64,000 bases of DNA from Eucommia ulmoides. Taxonomy: Eukaryota; Streptophyta; Magnoliopsida; Garryales; Eucommiaceae. The notes under the pieces were generated by a model, which searched no databases, was not told the DNA's origin, and was given only the letters and a program-made list of their open reading frames with translations. Positions 1 through 11,499 of the stretch are shown here, piece after piece. The DNA lies in assembly GCA_016647705.1 (NCBI GenBank), contig CM028338.1, positions 35,717,176-35,781,175 on the forward strand, written 5' to 3'. The position numbers were made by a program, and so were the translations under genes. Each line of letters starts with the position of its first letter. Position 1 is the first letter of the stretch.

Positions 1-767
1 GAGAATATGGGGTTTAACTCTCGCAAGAGGTAACCCCGGATTCGAACTAGAATAAACAAACGTCACAATTCCATAACCCGGTCGGGATTTAGATTGTGGA
101 CAATCGATGACGTTGGGTCAAGATTCACATGACCTAAAGTCGTTAAGATGTTGAGGGGGACTTCGGCATTGACACGAAATCACGTATTTCCTCGTCTTAC
201 ACTCGGGAGAGGTGACGGGAGAGTTTTAGAACTGAGATTGTCGATAGGGTAAACACAACGCAACGATCCAATAACCCGGGAGGGAGTTGGATTGTGTGTA
301 ATCAATTACGTTGGGGCAAGACTCATGTGGCCTAGAGTTGTTAAGACGTTGAATAGGACTTCGGCATTGATTCGAAGTTGCGTAATCCCCCGTCTTATAC
401 TCGGAAGAAGTGGCGAGGAAGTTTACGAACCGAGATTGTTGGATACGCCGAACACCTTTAATGTTAACTAAAATGAAACCAAACACATTTTAGTAAATAT
501 CATTAATCCCTAGGCAATCTACTCCCCTAAACAATCTCAAATTAGTATTTATAGTATAGTTAATTAAATTAGTATTTTAGTTTAGCATTAGTATAAATTA
601 TATTCCATTTTTAGCGCCTAGAAAAAGTCGGGTTCTGACAATTGCGGTACTCGATAGTAATCTCAACCAATCCCTGTGGATACGATACCTGACCAAAAGG
701 TCCATTATACTAAAACTTGATCCGTACGCTTGCGGTGAAAGTGGCAGCGCTTACTTAGAGGCCACCA
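1..767 (+). repeat. Partial 5' LTR of a non-coding Athila-like element
   Basis: The window opens inside an LTR. Its text (a block beginning GAGAATATGGGG, CCCCGGATTCG, then ACTCGATAGTAA and CCGTACGCTTGCGG) recurs in nine other places in the window. Two related blocks of about 190 bases lie side by side (about 50-235 and 240-440), each with an ATCGATGACGTTGG-like core and a CGTCTTACACTCGG-like core. The LTR ends in GCCACCA, six bases before a tRNA-Asp primer-binding site. The U3 part lies outside the window. Orientation is set by the primer site and by the polypurine tract downstream. Confidence 0.85.
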
Positions 768-773
768 AGTTTT

Positions 774-791
774 TGGCGCCGTTGTCTGGGA
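774..791 (+). other. Primer-binding site (tRNA-Asp type)
   Basis: TGGCGCCGTTGTCTGGGA matches the complement of the plant tRNA-Asp 3' end (TGGCGCCGTTGCCGGGGA) with two mismatches. It starts six bases after the LTR. This primer is typical of Athila and related Ty3/gypsy elements. Confidence 0.85.
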
Positions 792-1096
792 TTGTGTTTT
801 GGATTATTGTTGATATCGTGAGGAAATTACTTGATTTTAATTTAGGCATCTTTTAGTGCATATAATTTCTCCTTGTAGTTTTGTTTTTGTATTTCTTATG
901 CAGGGTACTTGTCGATGTTAGATCGATAGGTATTGATGCATCCCTTTTGACGGGATTCCGAATCGTTTATAGTGTGTGGCCACGTACATAAGCTGGTGAG
1001 ACGTGTCGTTGAAAGATTGAGCCGAAAAAAGCAATATTCCGCCAAGCATGAGGGCATTCTGAATGTGTCGGGCTGACGACCATAAACCAAGTGCTT

Positions 1097-1114
1097 CTTG
1101 GGAGGTAACCCAAG
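1097..1114 (+). other. Conserved hairpin in the element leader
   Basis: CTTGGG, loop AGGTAA, CCCAAG: a perfect six-pair stem with a six-base loop about 305 bases after the primer-binding site. The same hairpin, with loop AGGCAA on the minus strand, is found in the other non-coding element at 28713-28730. A packaging or dimerisation signal is one possible role, by analogy only. Confidence 0.5.
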
Positions 1115-2735
1115 GTACAAATAAGTTTGATCCGTCGCAACCAATTTGATTTGGAGGCGAGATTCTCTCGCCTCCCAGGTATGTGTTCTAAACCCTAGTC
1201 TTCTTTATAATGCTTTATCATGTCATTGGGATCACTGACTAGGTTGTTTTGGGAATTTATTGTTTGAGTCGAGTGTGATGTGTAGTATGTTTATTTATGT
1301 TTTTGTTATTAGTTAAGTTTTATTGCTTTTATAATTTGCATGCATATTTAGGATTAGATTGTTTAGTTTAGTTGTTGTTTTGTGCTGAGTTTTGACGTCA
1401 TTTGAGCCTTTACCTGATGATGACTCTATCCCCTAATTGTTTTGAGGTCGAGCGTAAAGCTCATTCATGTGTGATTCTGTGTGCTTAACGTATCGTCTTA
1501 GTAAAAATTATTGTAGATCTTAATAATGCATGAGCACGTAAACTCGATATAGCACTATCTTATTAATTTGAAACCGATTATCCTTCAATTAATTTCATGA
1601 CAATAGGGATTCTAGAACTTAATTTGGGGGAAATTCGAGGCGAAATCCTAGGCGAGGTTGTTTAGGAGATATGATTTAGGCATTCATTTGATCGCTTGAG
1701 CCTTTTATAAGCTTACCCTGATAAATCATTACCCTTCGTTACCCAGTCGAAGTCTCAAAACCGTTTCAATTCTGAACACTTAACAAATACCCTAGCCGAT
1801 TGAACTTTTTCCAAACCTATATCGCTAAACTGAAGGCATAATTTGAGTGAATCAAGTTAGCATTTCGCTACTTGATGTGAGCGGTTGGGTTTAGGCCGAA
1901 ATTCTAATTGGTTCGGTATTCGAGTACTCACTTGTCGTTCATATTTTTGCATATTCCTAAAGTTGTAAAAATTCGAATACGTTTAGGGGTGTGTTATTTA
2001 ATCATTTTTGCACACTCCTAAAATTGTAAAAATTTGAATGAGTTTGGGGGTGTGTTATAACAAACAATAAAAAATAAAAATAAAAATAAAATTGTTTCTT
2101 TTTGACATGACAAGTGAGTACGTCGTTCTTAATATATGTTCAGGGTTGTTTCAAAATAAAATATGGGGTTTCAAGTGTGAGAGTGCCAAGCGATGTGCCT
2201 CGGGTAACGTTAAGTTAACGACATTAACTCGTTTCCTAATTCCAAAGTGCCCGTGGCCATTATTCCTAAAATCGAACCAAGACCTACTGATCTTCATGAA
2301 CCTCCGAGCCTACATTAGTAGAGAATAGAACCTGGGTCAGGCATATGGATTCTCTATACCGTAAAGGTTTTATGTCATGATCTTTATTTAGGGATAATCC
2401 CATCTAATCAATGGATAGTAATATATTTGAGTTTAATCACACACACTTAAAAATGATCTAGAATAGCACTTACTATTTTTGAACATTGAAATTATAGAAC
2501 ATCACATGGTGTGTTTTTATGCCTGAACTTGATAGGATTGGGGGCCGATGAGGGAAAAATCTTTCGGCCGGTAGATGATAATCAAAACTTACACATATTT
2601 GTTTTTAGTGTTTTTTTTTTTTTTTTTTTTTTTTTTTTTCATTTTTAGTTTTCAATTTCGTACTTAGTTTTTATATTTTCTTGTATTGTGTGAGTGTTTT
2701 GCTCGAGGACTAACAAAATTCTGAGTTTGGGGGTA

Positions 2736-3095
2736 GGCCTCCATATGGATGGGCTCTATGCAGGAACATCACGGTAGGGTGACCCCAAAATGTTTTCAAT
2801 TTTCTGAGCAGCCTTTTTCAAACAGTTAATTTTTTTAGGAAGGCTAATTTGTAATAGGCCTTCATATTGCTACGCTCTGTGTAGGGACAACATGGCAGGG
2901 CGACCCCTAAATTTTCTTAATTTGTTAGGCAATACTTTTCAAACGGTTAACTTTTTCTGGATGGCTAATTTGGAATAAGACTCCATATGGCTGTACTCTG
3001 TGTAGAGACAACACGACAGGGCAACCCCAAAATTTTCTCAATTTTCTTGGCAACACCTTTCGAACAGTTAACACATTTTGAGTACAAATTGGCCT
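2736..3095 (+). repeat. Three tandem units of about 121 bp
   Basis: Three units start at 2736, 2857 and 2979. Each opens with a CTCCATATGG-like motif, then a CTCTGTGTAGGGACAAC-like motif, AGGGCGACCCC and TTTTCAAACGGTTAA. They begin directly after the polypurine tract, where the 3' LTR should start with TGATAGG. They therefore replace the 5' half of that LTR. No other copy of this repeat is seen in the window. Confidence 0.85.
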
Positions 3096-3164
3096 TCACT
3101 ATGGAAAAGATAAAAGCGAAACCCAAGGGGGTATGTGGCGCGGAAAGGCAAGGAGGTCAAGTAG

Positions 3165-3874
3165 GTGCCACAATCCTATAACCCTGTCGGGGTTTCGATT
3201 GTGGACAATCGATGACGTTGGGTCAAGATTTACGTGACCTAGAGTCGTTAAGACATTGAGGGGGACTTTGGCGTTGACGCGAAGTCACGTATTCCCTCGT
3301 CTTACACTCGGAGAGGTGCTGGGGAAGTTTTAGAACTGAGATTGTCGACAGGGTAAACACAACGTGACGATCTAATAACCCTAGAGGGAGTTGGATTGTG
3401 TGCAATCAATGACGTTGGGGCGAGACTCATGTAGCCTAGAGTCGTTAAGATGTTGATGGGGATTTCAGCGTTGATTCGAAGTTGCGTATTCTCCCGTCTT
3501 ACACTCGGGAGAGGTGGCGAGGGAGTTTACGAACCGAGATTATCAGATACGATGAACGCCGTTAATGTTAACTAAAACTAAATGAAACGCATTTAAGTAA
3601 ATAGAGTTAATCCCTAGGCAATATACTCCCCTAAACAATCTCAAATTAGTATTTATAGTATAGTTAGCCTAATTAGTTTTTTTTTAGTTTAGTATTAGTA
3701 TTAAATTAAATTTCATTTTTAGCATCTAGATAAAATTAGGTTATAACAATTGCGGTACTCGATAGTAACGACACCAATCCCTATGGATATGATACCCGAC
3801 CGAAAGGTCCATTATACTAAAATTTGATCCGTACGCTTGCGGTGAAAGTGACAACGCTTATTTAGCGGGCACCA
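3165..3874 (+). repeat. Truncated 3' LTR
   Basis: This stretch matches 30-767 closely, with both 190-base blocks and the same end (GGGCACCA). Everything 5' of the R region, including U3 and the promoter, is missing and is replaced by the tandem repeat and a 70-base spacer. No primer-binding site follows, as expected for a 3' LTR. The target duplication cannot be checked because the left end lies outside the window. Confidence 0.8.
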
Positions 3875-6480
3875 AGGCCTGGTGGGGTGCCCGACTTAGA
3901 AGGGCAAGCGATAAGGCAAGGTCCCCTTGAAGACAATGAACGCTGCTCCAATCCTTCTAGATCCTAATCCCGAATTCTTTAGAGTTGGGAATACATGTGT
4001 GGAGATTGGTAGCCACATGTTGGATAACCCGATATTGATGCCTTAGTTCTTGGGTCGAGTGATGCCACTGACCGATAAGTAGATAATTGGTGGTATTGCC
4101 CTAGAGTGGCTCGCCGGGGACTTACAGGGATATGACGGGGGTGAGTGCTTCACTCTTTCTTAGTACTTAGATTATTGAAAGTCTCTTTAAGTTCATGAAT
4201 CCCCACTTTTTCTCCCCAACTTGTTTTCACCGACAGGCCATCTTTTGGTTCCACGGATTGGCGAACAATCAGATCACTTCACTATTTCATTTCAGCGAGC
4301 AAACCTATTTGTTCGTTTAAAAGGAAGCAGTGACGATTGTGTATTATTGAGAGAGAGAGAGAAGGAGAAAGAAGAAGATAAAGAATAAGAAGAGTCGAGG
4401 TTGAGAAGTGAAAACTGAAAAGAAGAATCTAAATGCGATTGCAGTAGCGTAGCAAATTCCTAAAATTCTGAATTTTTGCAACTCAGGTATTGCTATATTC
4501 TTCAACCTCGTCAATTGACTTAACGATTAAAGCCTTTTTTTTTTGCAAATTGATTATCTGTTCCTTTTGATTCTTGTGATTTATTAAGCGAATTGAACTG
4601 AACTAAATTGAAATTGGATGTTATTTGTTTTTTGTTTTTTGTTTTTTTTTAACTTGGGGAAATAAAGCACAAATCTAATGTCCATAAGATGCTATTTTTC
4701 TGTTGTTAATTGCCTTCTATTTTCTGGATTAAGAATCTTAATTTTGCACTCAATTTCCATTTTTTTACTTCTATCTCCAATTTCCAGACAATTATTGAAG
4801 TTATGATTACTTGATTACCATTTTTTTTCCTTTTTATTTTGTTGTGTTCTTTCTTGAGGTTCATGAGTCTAGCATAAGTAATTGTGAAATAGATTCTTTT
4901 TCTAAGGCCGCGTTTGTTTGGTATTGTTTCTCTTTCCAGAAACATGATTTTTCTATTCGAAAAATTGAAACATAATCAAAAGCATAAAAACCAAAAAAAA
5001 TAAAAATAAAAATTTGTTCTCCTTTCATATGTTCAGGAACAAGAACAAAAACCTGTCAATAAGGTATCTTCTTCTTCAACTCTTGAGTTTTTCAGTCCTT
5101 TCATTCAATCGAAATTTGAATCGTATCTTCTGAAAATCGTTGCTTTCGTTCTTCTGAATTTTGAATCGGTTATGTATTTCGTTTCTTTCATTTGTGTATT
5201 GTTGGACTATTGAACGACCTTTTGGGGTTTTGAAAATACATTTTACAATCTTGAATTTGATGGCATCATATACATTTGAAGTATAGATAATTATTGTTAT
5301 TGCTTGTATAGCTATTTATAATTATCTTCGAAAAAAATTGTGACATATAATTTTTTTCGACTAATTTACTGAAGGTTGTAAAGCAAATGATCGTCTGATG
5401 ATAAAATAATTACTTCAGAAATTGAAACTAAAAAGGGAAGTAACCAAACAGATCAAGCATATATGCTTCACTTGAGTAATAGAATTCCAATTTAATTGTT
5501 TAATTCCCAGATTTAATTTTTTTTTTTTTTGAATTTTATGTTATTGTTGATTTGTAATAATTTATATATTTGAACTTTTTAGTATATTATTGTTGCTTTT
5601 ATTTTATTATTTTGTTCTCTAAATTTTTTTTTTTTTTTTTGTATCATCTTGATTCAAGAACAATTATGTAAATTAAACAATTTTCAACATTTAAATTTTG
5701 TACTTATCAAACAAATAAAAAAACTTCAGCACTATTTTATCAAACAAATTGTTTAAATTTTCAGCACTTAAAATTTAAGCATTTGGTTTTCAGTATTTAA
5801 AAATTAAATCATTATCAAATAAGTCTAAAGTGTCACATGGTTATTTTGGAGATAGTAAGTCTGTGGCTGTTTGGTAAGATGGAATTGAAGGCTTTAAAAT
5901 TAGAAATGTCAATAAATGATGGTAATTTTACAAAATGCGTCCGTGTTGTATTCCAATTGTAAATTTTTTGTTCCATAAAACGGAATGCCATGGTATCATG
6001 TACAAGAGACTCCCATTTAAGACATGATGATGTGAAAGTGATTGTTGAGTGAGTATCCTGTTAGTCTTGGGATATTAACTCATTATTATTTGTTAACATG
6101 AAACTGATTTTGGTGCACTACATCCGCCTGTCAGATTAGGGTTGTCAATGGATCGAATTTTAACTTGAATGATTGGGTTTGATGCATAATTTTGACTTAG
6201 AGGGTAATTGATGTAAAGAGTAAATGAGTAAATGTTTTTGTTTTTGACTTATACAGTAAACATTGTATTTGATAACAAGATTGACATTTATTAGATCATG
6301 TCAAACCATATATTGACATAATTTCTGAGCAGAGTTGTGGAGTCATTAATTATCAACATGTCGGGTGATACACTGAGATTATAGTGTATATTTTCTACCA
6401 TTTGTTTTTTGCGATAAGGTATGTTCCAGCCAGTTTATGCACATCTTGACTTAATGGTGCACTTCTTTACATCGGTCTAG
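3875..6480. other. Unassigned AT-rich DNA
   Basis: No convincing gene. Around 3919-4150 a plus-strand frame reads NAAPILLDPNPEFF and IIGGIALEWLAGDLQGYDGG with two stops between, which may be a decayed coding fragment that I cannot place. At 4349-4400 there is a GA-rich leader-like stretch followed by CAG/GTATTG (about 4485), compatible with a 5' exon but with nothing downstream to support it. Near 4909 (GGCCGCGTTTGTTTGG) and at 5690-5825 there are short MITE-like fragments without a clear partner end. Confidence 0.5.
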
Positions 6481-6486
6481 TGTATT

Positions 6487-7360
6487 TAGGCAATATTTTA
6501 AAAACTGGACAGGACATCGAACCGGAAAAGTTGTTGGGTCACGGTTCATTGGTTCAACTAGTGGGTGAACCGGTATTGAACCGTGACGTTATTAATAATA
6601 ACAAATATATATATAAAAATAAAATAAAATAATTTTTTATATTTTAAATTTTTTATATATAGTTTTTAGAATACCAAAAAAATAATTTAAAAAGATATAT
6701 ATGATATATAAATTAAAAAAACTGAAAAACGATGTAAATTCATGAAAAGATTGGGACAAATAAGAACTTGTAGAAAGTTAGAGGGAAGAGATCCGTGAAT
6801 TGTGAAAATATAGGGCTCTTTTGGTAAATTTTAGGGGTACCTAGTGAGGTTTAGAAACTACTGAAGGCCAGGGTTCGCGATCGTAAAGAAAAAAGAAAAA
6901 GGAAAACCCTACGATCCTTTCAATCCTTATTTTTGCACGATCGTAAGAAAAAAAAGAAAGAAAACCCCACGATTGACGGCCAGGGTTCGCGATCGACGGC
7001 CAGGGTTCTCCATCGACGGATACATTCTGTGATCGAAGGCCAAGAGGTTTTCAATCGACGGACAGGGTTAGCGATCGACAAATGCACCCTACGATCGATG
7101 ACCAGGGTTTGCAATCGACGGACGCAGCCTATGATCGAAGGCCAAGAGGTTCACGACTGACGGATTTGGGTTCTCGCTTCTCAATCGAAGGCCATACACC
7201 ATGTTCAAGTGACGACAGTGATTTGAGGGTTTTGAGGGCCATTTTTTTTTTTTTTTTTTAATACTTGGGCTTTTGTTGAAAAACCGCTCCGGTTTAACTG
7301 GAGGTTCACCGGGTTTTTTCAGTTTAATCCCTAAATCAATTTTTCAAGATTTGATTCTTA
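6487..7360. mobile_element. Possible degenerate DNA element around a minisatellite
   Basis: The left side (CAATATTTTAAAAACTGGAC, then GAACCGG and GGTTCACCCG-like text) and the right side (CCGGTTTAACTGGAGGTTCACCGGG, then TTTCAAGATTTG) are roughly inverted with respect to each other. This resembles plant non-autonomous elements rich in GAACCGG. The inverted ends are imperfect and I could not fix a target duplication, so the boundaries are approximate. Confidence 0.3.
6838..7200 (+). repeat. GATCGACGG-type minisatellite
   Basis: Irregular units of about 18-22 bases built on CGATCGACGGCCAGGGTT recur through 6860-7200. There is a larger repeat of about 110 bases, since GATCGAAGGCCAAGAGGTT occurs twice (7031 and 7134). 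A run of lysine codons and the repeat leave one frame open at 6933-7160. The product would be a repeat translation, so I do not call a gene. Confidence 0.7.
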
Positions 7361-7483
7361 AAATGTTCTTCTAGAGAGTCGAACCTGGTTGATTTAAAAA
7401 AAAAAAAGTCACCCTCTTTCTTTCAACTCAGCTAACACTTTTTGGTGGTTGTATGTATGTTTCTCATGCTTGTGGTCCACTTA

Positions 7484-7950
7484 GGCCCCGTTTGGTAACC
7501 ATTTCCATTCCAGAAATTCTCATCCCATTCTCAGATTTTTGAGAATTTTGTTTGGGAATAACGTTTGGTAATTTTTGTTTCCGTTTTCATTTCATTCCCA
7601 TTTGAGAATTGTGCCCACTTTTTTCCTTAAGAAATGAGAAACAAAAAAAAGTTGTTTCTCATTATTCTCATTCCATTTTCAAAACACATTGTCACTGTTC
7701 ACCAGCCAGCCACCGTCCGCCGCCGCCGACCATCTTCGGCGACCGTCGCTGGTCACCATCCGGCCGGAAAATTTTCGGCCACTGTCACCCACCCGCCACC
7801 GCTGTCCGGTCGTCGCCAACGTCGGCACCGGAGCCACCGTCGGCCGCCGGCCGCCGGCGACGGCGCCACTGCCGTCAGGCCAAAACAGAAAAAAAAAAAA
7901 AAATATATATATATATTAGGATAAAATCATTACCAAACACAATTCTCTTC

Positions 7951-8003
<53 letters not shown>

Positions 8004-8107
8004 GTTACCAAACGCGATTCTACTTTCAAGAAGAAAACAAAATTCTCATCCCATTTCCATCTTAGTGTTGGAATAGAAATAGAAACGGTCGGTTACCAAA
8101 CGCCACC
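7484..8107. mobile_element. Harbinger/Tourist-like MITE, 624 bp
   Basis: The ends are inverted: GGCCCCGTTTGGTAAC on the left and, read on the minus strand, GGTGGCGTTTGGTAAC on the right. TTA flanks both sides (7481-7483 and 8108-8110), the 3-bp target duplication of PIF/Harbinger elements. GAGAAT/ATTCTC motifs inside each arm also pair. The centre holds a strongly GC-rich block (about 7708-7880) unlike the arms, and a 48-base A run. No transposase is encoded. Confidence 0.75.
7954..8001 (+). repeat. Poly-A run of 48
   Basis: An uninterrupted A tract inside the MITE. It is not preceded by a gene, so it is a simple repeat and not a polyadenylation remnant. Confidence 0.9.
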
Positions 8108-8860
8108 TTAATTGATGCATAAATGAGGTATGTGTCCACAAAATTATTCCATTGAAGCATTTCAACGAAATATTATATAGTATCCTTTTTCTTTTGTTCC
8201 CCCCTCCTCAATTTTGGAGGAGTTATTGATGCTAACAAAATGAAATACATTTTCCATGAGGTGTGGATTGTCTTTTCTCCATCTTGTTTTATTTTAGAAT
8301 TAAGAATAGGTTAATACGTCTACATCAATGGAAGTCAGTGTCCATAACTTATAATTTCAAGGAAATTGCAATATTATATATATATTTCTAAAAAGTATTG
8401 TTCAAAGTTGAATGTAATGGTTATTTGCGGCATATATGGGCTAAAGCATGAGACAAAATTTCCATTCATCTTTTGTTGTCACAATGCTATAACTCCCACT
8501 TACTAGATTTGAAAAAGAATTTCAAAATCAAACCCCAATCCAGCCTCCCACCCGCTTGGGGGATGTTATTTTACCCATTCAAAATGTCTATATGTACTAC
8601 AATTATATTCTTTCTTGACCAAATTATATATTTGATGTTCCTAACGTGTCTTTTTATGTGATCTTTCAATTCATTATTTTTAATGTGGTCTTCTATTTTG
8701 CAACCAATTTTTCCTATAGTTTTTTTTTATCAAATATTAGGGTTAGATTGGGCAGAAATTGATCACGCATAATTGAGGGATAAAAATGTCATTTTACTTT
8801 TTTTTTTCTTTTTCTTTTCTTTCCGTTGTTGACACCCGTCTTCTACGTCACGATTTTAGC

Positions 8861-8956
8861 GAGAGAGAGAGAGAGTAGAAAGAGAAAACAGAGAGAGAGA
8901 GAGAGAGAGAGGAGTGAGAGTAGAGAGATGTGCGCGCGCGCGCACACACATACACA
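8861..8956 (+). repeat. Compound (GA)n/(CG)n/(CA)n microsatellite
   Basis: GA runs at 8861-8874 and 8890-8910 are followed by alternating TGCGCGCGCGCGCACACACA at about 8930-8949. The last part is an alternating purine-pyrimidine tract able to form Z-DNA. Confidence 0.9.
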
Positions 8957-9079
8957 GATGCAGTGTTTGGAGGTATTTTCAAGATTAATAAATGGGTTCA
9001 TTTCTAATCATGATTCCCGATGTTACCAGAAATTCTCAACACGTGTAGCAAGCTTCGCACGTGTTAAAAACCTATTCAT

Positions 9080-9640
9080 CTTCCTTTTGTTACCTGCAAA
9101 ATCGTGAGTTCGCAAGGGGGACACCGGTGTGGTGTTGGCCAAAAAACCTCCGGCGTGAGAATAAATTAATCTAGTAATGGAAGGAATTAATACACAGATT
9201 GAATTGTAAAAAGATACCAGTGATACATGCCCCTTATATAGGCTTGGAGATATTTCGCCGTGTCATTGGAGAGGTTACCCGTTATGTGATACGCTCCTAA
9301 CGGCTTGGAAGATAACCAATATCTCCTTTATTGTATGAGAGATCTCTATAACGTTCTCCATTAATCATGAGTTATTACAATCAATCTAGTTTATGGTGAT
9401 CTTCAAGTGTAGGGGAAGCAGTCACGGCGGGCTGACCGTTATTCTTTGGACCACAACACCATGGGCTCTGATCTGCCCAACATTGAGCCTCTTTGTGAGG
9501 CCATTTGTCTTGCATAGAAGACTATTGAAGACTGCACCCCATTGGGCTCATTATTCTTCTACCTAGATAACGCATTGGGTAAGTTTGTTTTGGATCAAAT
9601 TTCTGATCCGATCCGACCCATTTAAGGCTCCATGCCTATG
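9080..9640 (-). repeat. Probable 3' LTR of the Tat-lineage element (bounds unresolved)
   Basis: In Tat elements the antisense gene lies between pol and the 3' LTR, so this position is expected to hold the 3' LTR on the minus strand. A minus-strand TATA box (CCTATATAAGGGG, complement of 9233-9245) is followed by leader-like text ending in CGCCGGAGGTTTTTTGG and CGAACTCACGATTTTGCA. I did not find a matching copy beside the gag end near 33.3 kb, so the LTR cannot be delimited by comparison. Confidence 0.4.
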
Positions 9641-11499
9641 TTAGTTATGAGACAAAATAGAGATGAAAGATCACTTCTATTTCGTGTAAGTTCTCGTCTT
9701 CCCCTAATCTTTTGGTTGTGTAACTTTTTTTTCTTCATATTTCTCTGTTACCAATTGCTGCTTGTTCTGCCATAAGATTTTGTTGAGTTAATCTAATAGT
9801 CCTACTGGAGCTGGTTTATTGTCAAATCCCATCGCGGACCGGACGACGATGGCTCAGGCTGCTCAGCCCTCCAATCCCTCAAAGAATAAAGGGGATATTG
9901 GTGCGAGCAAGTTTCCTCAGGAATGGCTTATTCCATTTAGGGAACAATTCGACATTTCCTCATTGGTGTCAATTAGGGTTCCATCCAAAGATGAGTGTTC
10001 CTTCGATGGCACGAAGGATAAAATATGTCTTTTTTCGTGGATGTTCGATTACGGACTCACTCTCCATTTTTCTCCATTACTCCATAATCTCTTTCGTCAG
10101 TTAGAAATTACCCCTGCCCAGTTAACCCCAAATGGTTTTCACCAAATCATGGGAGACATTGCTCTGGCTCAAGTAAATGAAACACATCTCTCCGTAGATA
10201 CAATTAGGAGCATAGGATACCTCAAATTCCACACTAATCTTGGGAGATATTACTATTCTTTTTCCAAGAAAGTTTCTTTTCTTATCGATCTTCCAGTTAA
10301 AGTAAGGGACTAGCAACAGTGGTACCTTTTCTTCTCTAGTGACTGGGAGTTCTCCCCTAATAAAGTGGGGTAGCCCTCTATTGTGCCGAGGCATTTCAAT
10401 ACCCCAAGTAATTTTCCCTTGTTATCCTCTTAATAGTTTGATTTCTTTTGAAATTCTGTTTAAATGGTTTAAATGTTTTTGGGGTTTCTGATGCAAGTGA
10501 TAAAGCTTGCAAAAGCCTTGGCCTCATAACTAGAGCTGGAGGGGAGTTAAGGAGGTTGTTGAACCCAGCGGAGCGCTCATCCAAAGTCCTGACCTATCAC
10601 CCATTCGTTAGACCGGAAATGGATCCGTCTCGATTTAATGCATTGGCTAAGGTGCAACTTGGAACCAAGAAGAGAAAGAAGCTTGCAAAGAAGCCTATTA
10701 GGAAAACTGGGCAATCATCATCCCAAACTACTGCTACTGCTACTGCAAGACTGGCAACTCATCATCCTACTGTGCTCTCTATTCAGTTAGAGGTCAGCCA
10801 AGTAGCTTTGCCCGCCATTCGGCCTACTATTAATCCACCTCCTCAGCCTACCATTCAGGAGGCTACCGAATCTGACGATGACTCTCAATCTTTAAGTACT
10901 CGTAGGCGCAGGGTGATTTCAGTGATGGTTCCACAAATTCTGGCTCCTATTCCACCAAAGGTTAGTGAGCCAGAACTTACTATGAGGGAGGCAAACATTT
11001 CAACTGACCTTCCTATTGCTGGGCCCCTTTTTGTTAACTGTCAACCTTCCCCAGCTCCCACTACTAGCCAGAGAACCTCTAGTAGGCATGGTATGTCCAA
11101 GTGGTAAATGTGCCAGCTTATTGAAGAGGTTAGACCCTCTATCCCAGTTCGTTGTGCCATTTTTTACGACGCTATCAAATTTTTGTACGAGAAGTCTTGG
11201 GACAAGGGTAAAGAGAGGACTGAGGATCAAAACAAGGCCGAACTATTACGGATGATAATCTATGCACTTTTCCATGTAACTCTTTGGTAGCGCGGGAAAA
11301 AGTACGCTTCTACTTACACTCGCAAGTATACGAGGTCTAAGTTTTAGTATAGTGTGATTGTTAAGATTGGGTTATCGTACCCACAGGGATTGTTGTTGTT
11401 ACTACCGAATACCGCGTTTGTTGTGACCTAACTTTATCTAGACAAAAACAAATATAATTAATTAATTAAACTAATACTAATATAACCTAAATTAACTAC

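Larger units (their letters stand above)
768..2735 (+). mobile_element. Internal region of a non-coding LTR element (LARD-like)
   Basis: About 2 kb lies between the primer-binding site and the polypurine tract GAGTTTGGGGGTA (2723-2735). I find no gag or pol similarity in any frame. The same text recurs in reverse complement at 25593-26508 plus 28127-29096, and partly at 36904-38540, so it is a conserved non-coding internal region and not a random deletion. It contains a short hairpin (1097-1114) and a run of 29 T at 2611-2639. Movement would need proteins supplied by another element. Confidence 0.75.

Noticed and set aside
774-791. tRNA-Asp-like sequence as part of a tRNA gene
   Set aside because: Only the complement of the 3' end is present, six bases from an LTR; it is a primer-binding site. 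The same holds at 29097, 41064, 59964 and 50168.
4349-4520. GA-rich leader with a possible splice donor, as a host gene 5' exon
   Set aside because: No coding exon can be followed downstream to 6.4 kb; left as unassigned.
7609-8076. Open frame of 155 codons with Pro/Arg-rich and poly-Lys text
   Set aside because: It lies wholly inside the MITE and consists of a GC-rich block and the 48-base A run; it is a low-complexity by-product.
8826-9107. Open frame of 93 codons
   Set aside because: It is carried by the GA/CG/CA microsatellite; the translation is mostly Arg-Glu and His-Thr repeats.
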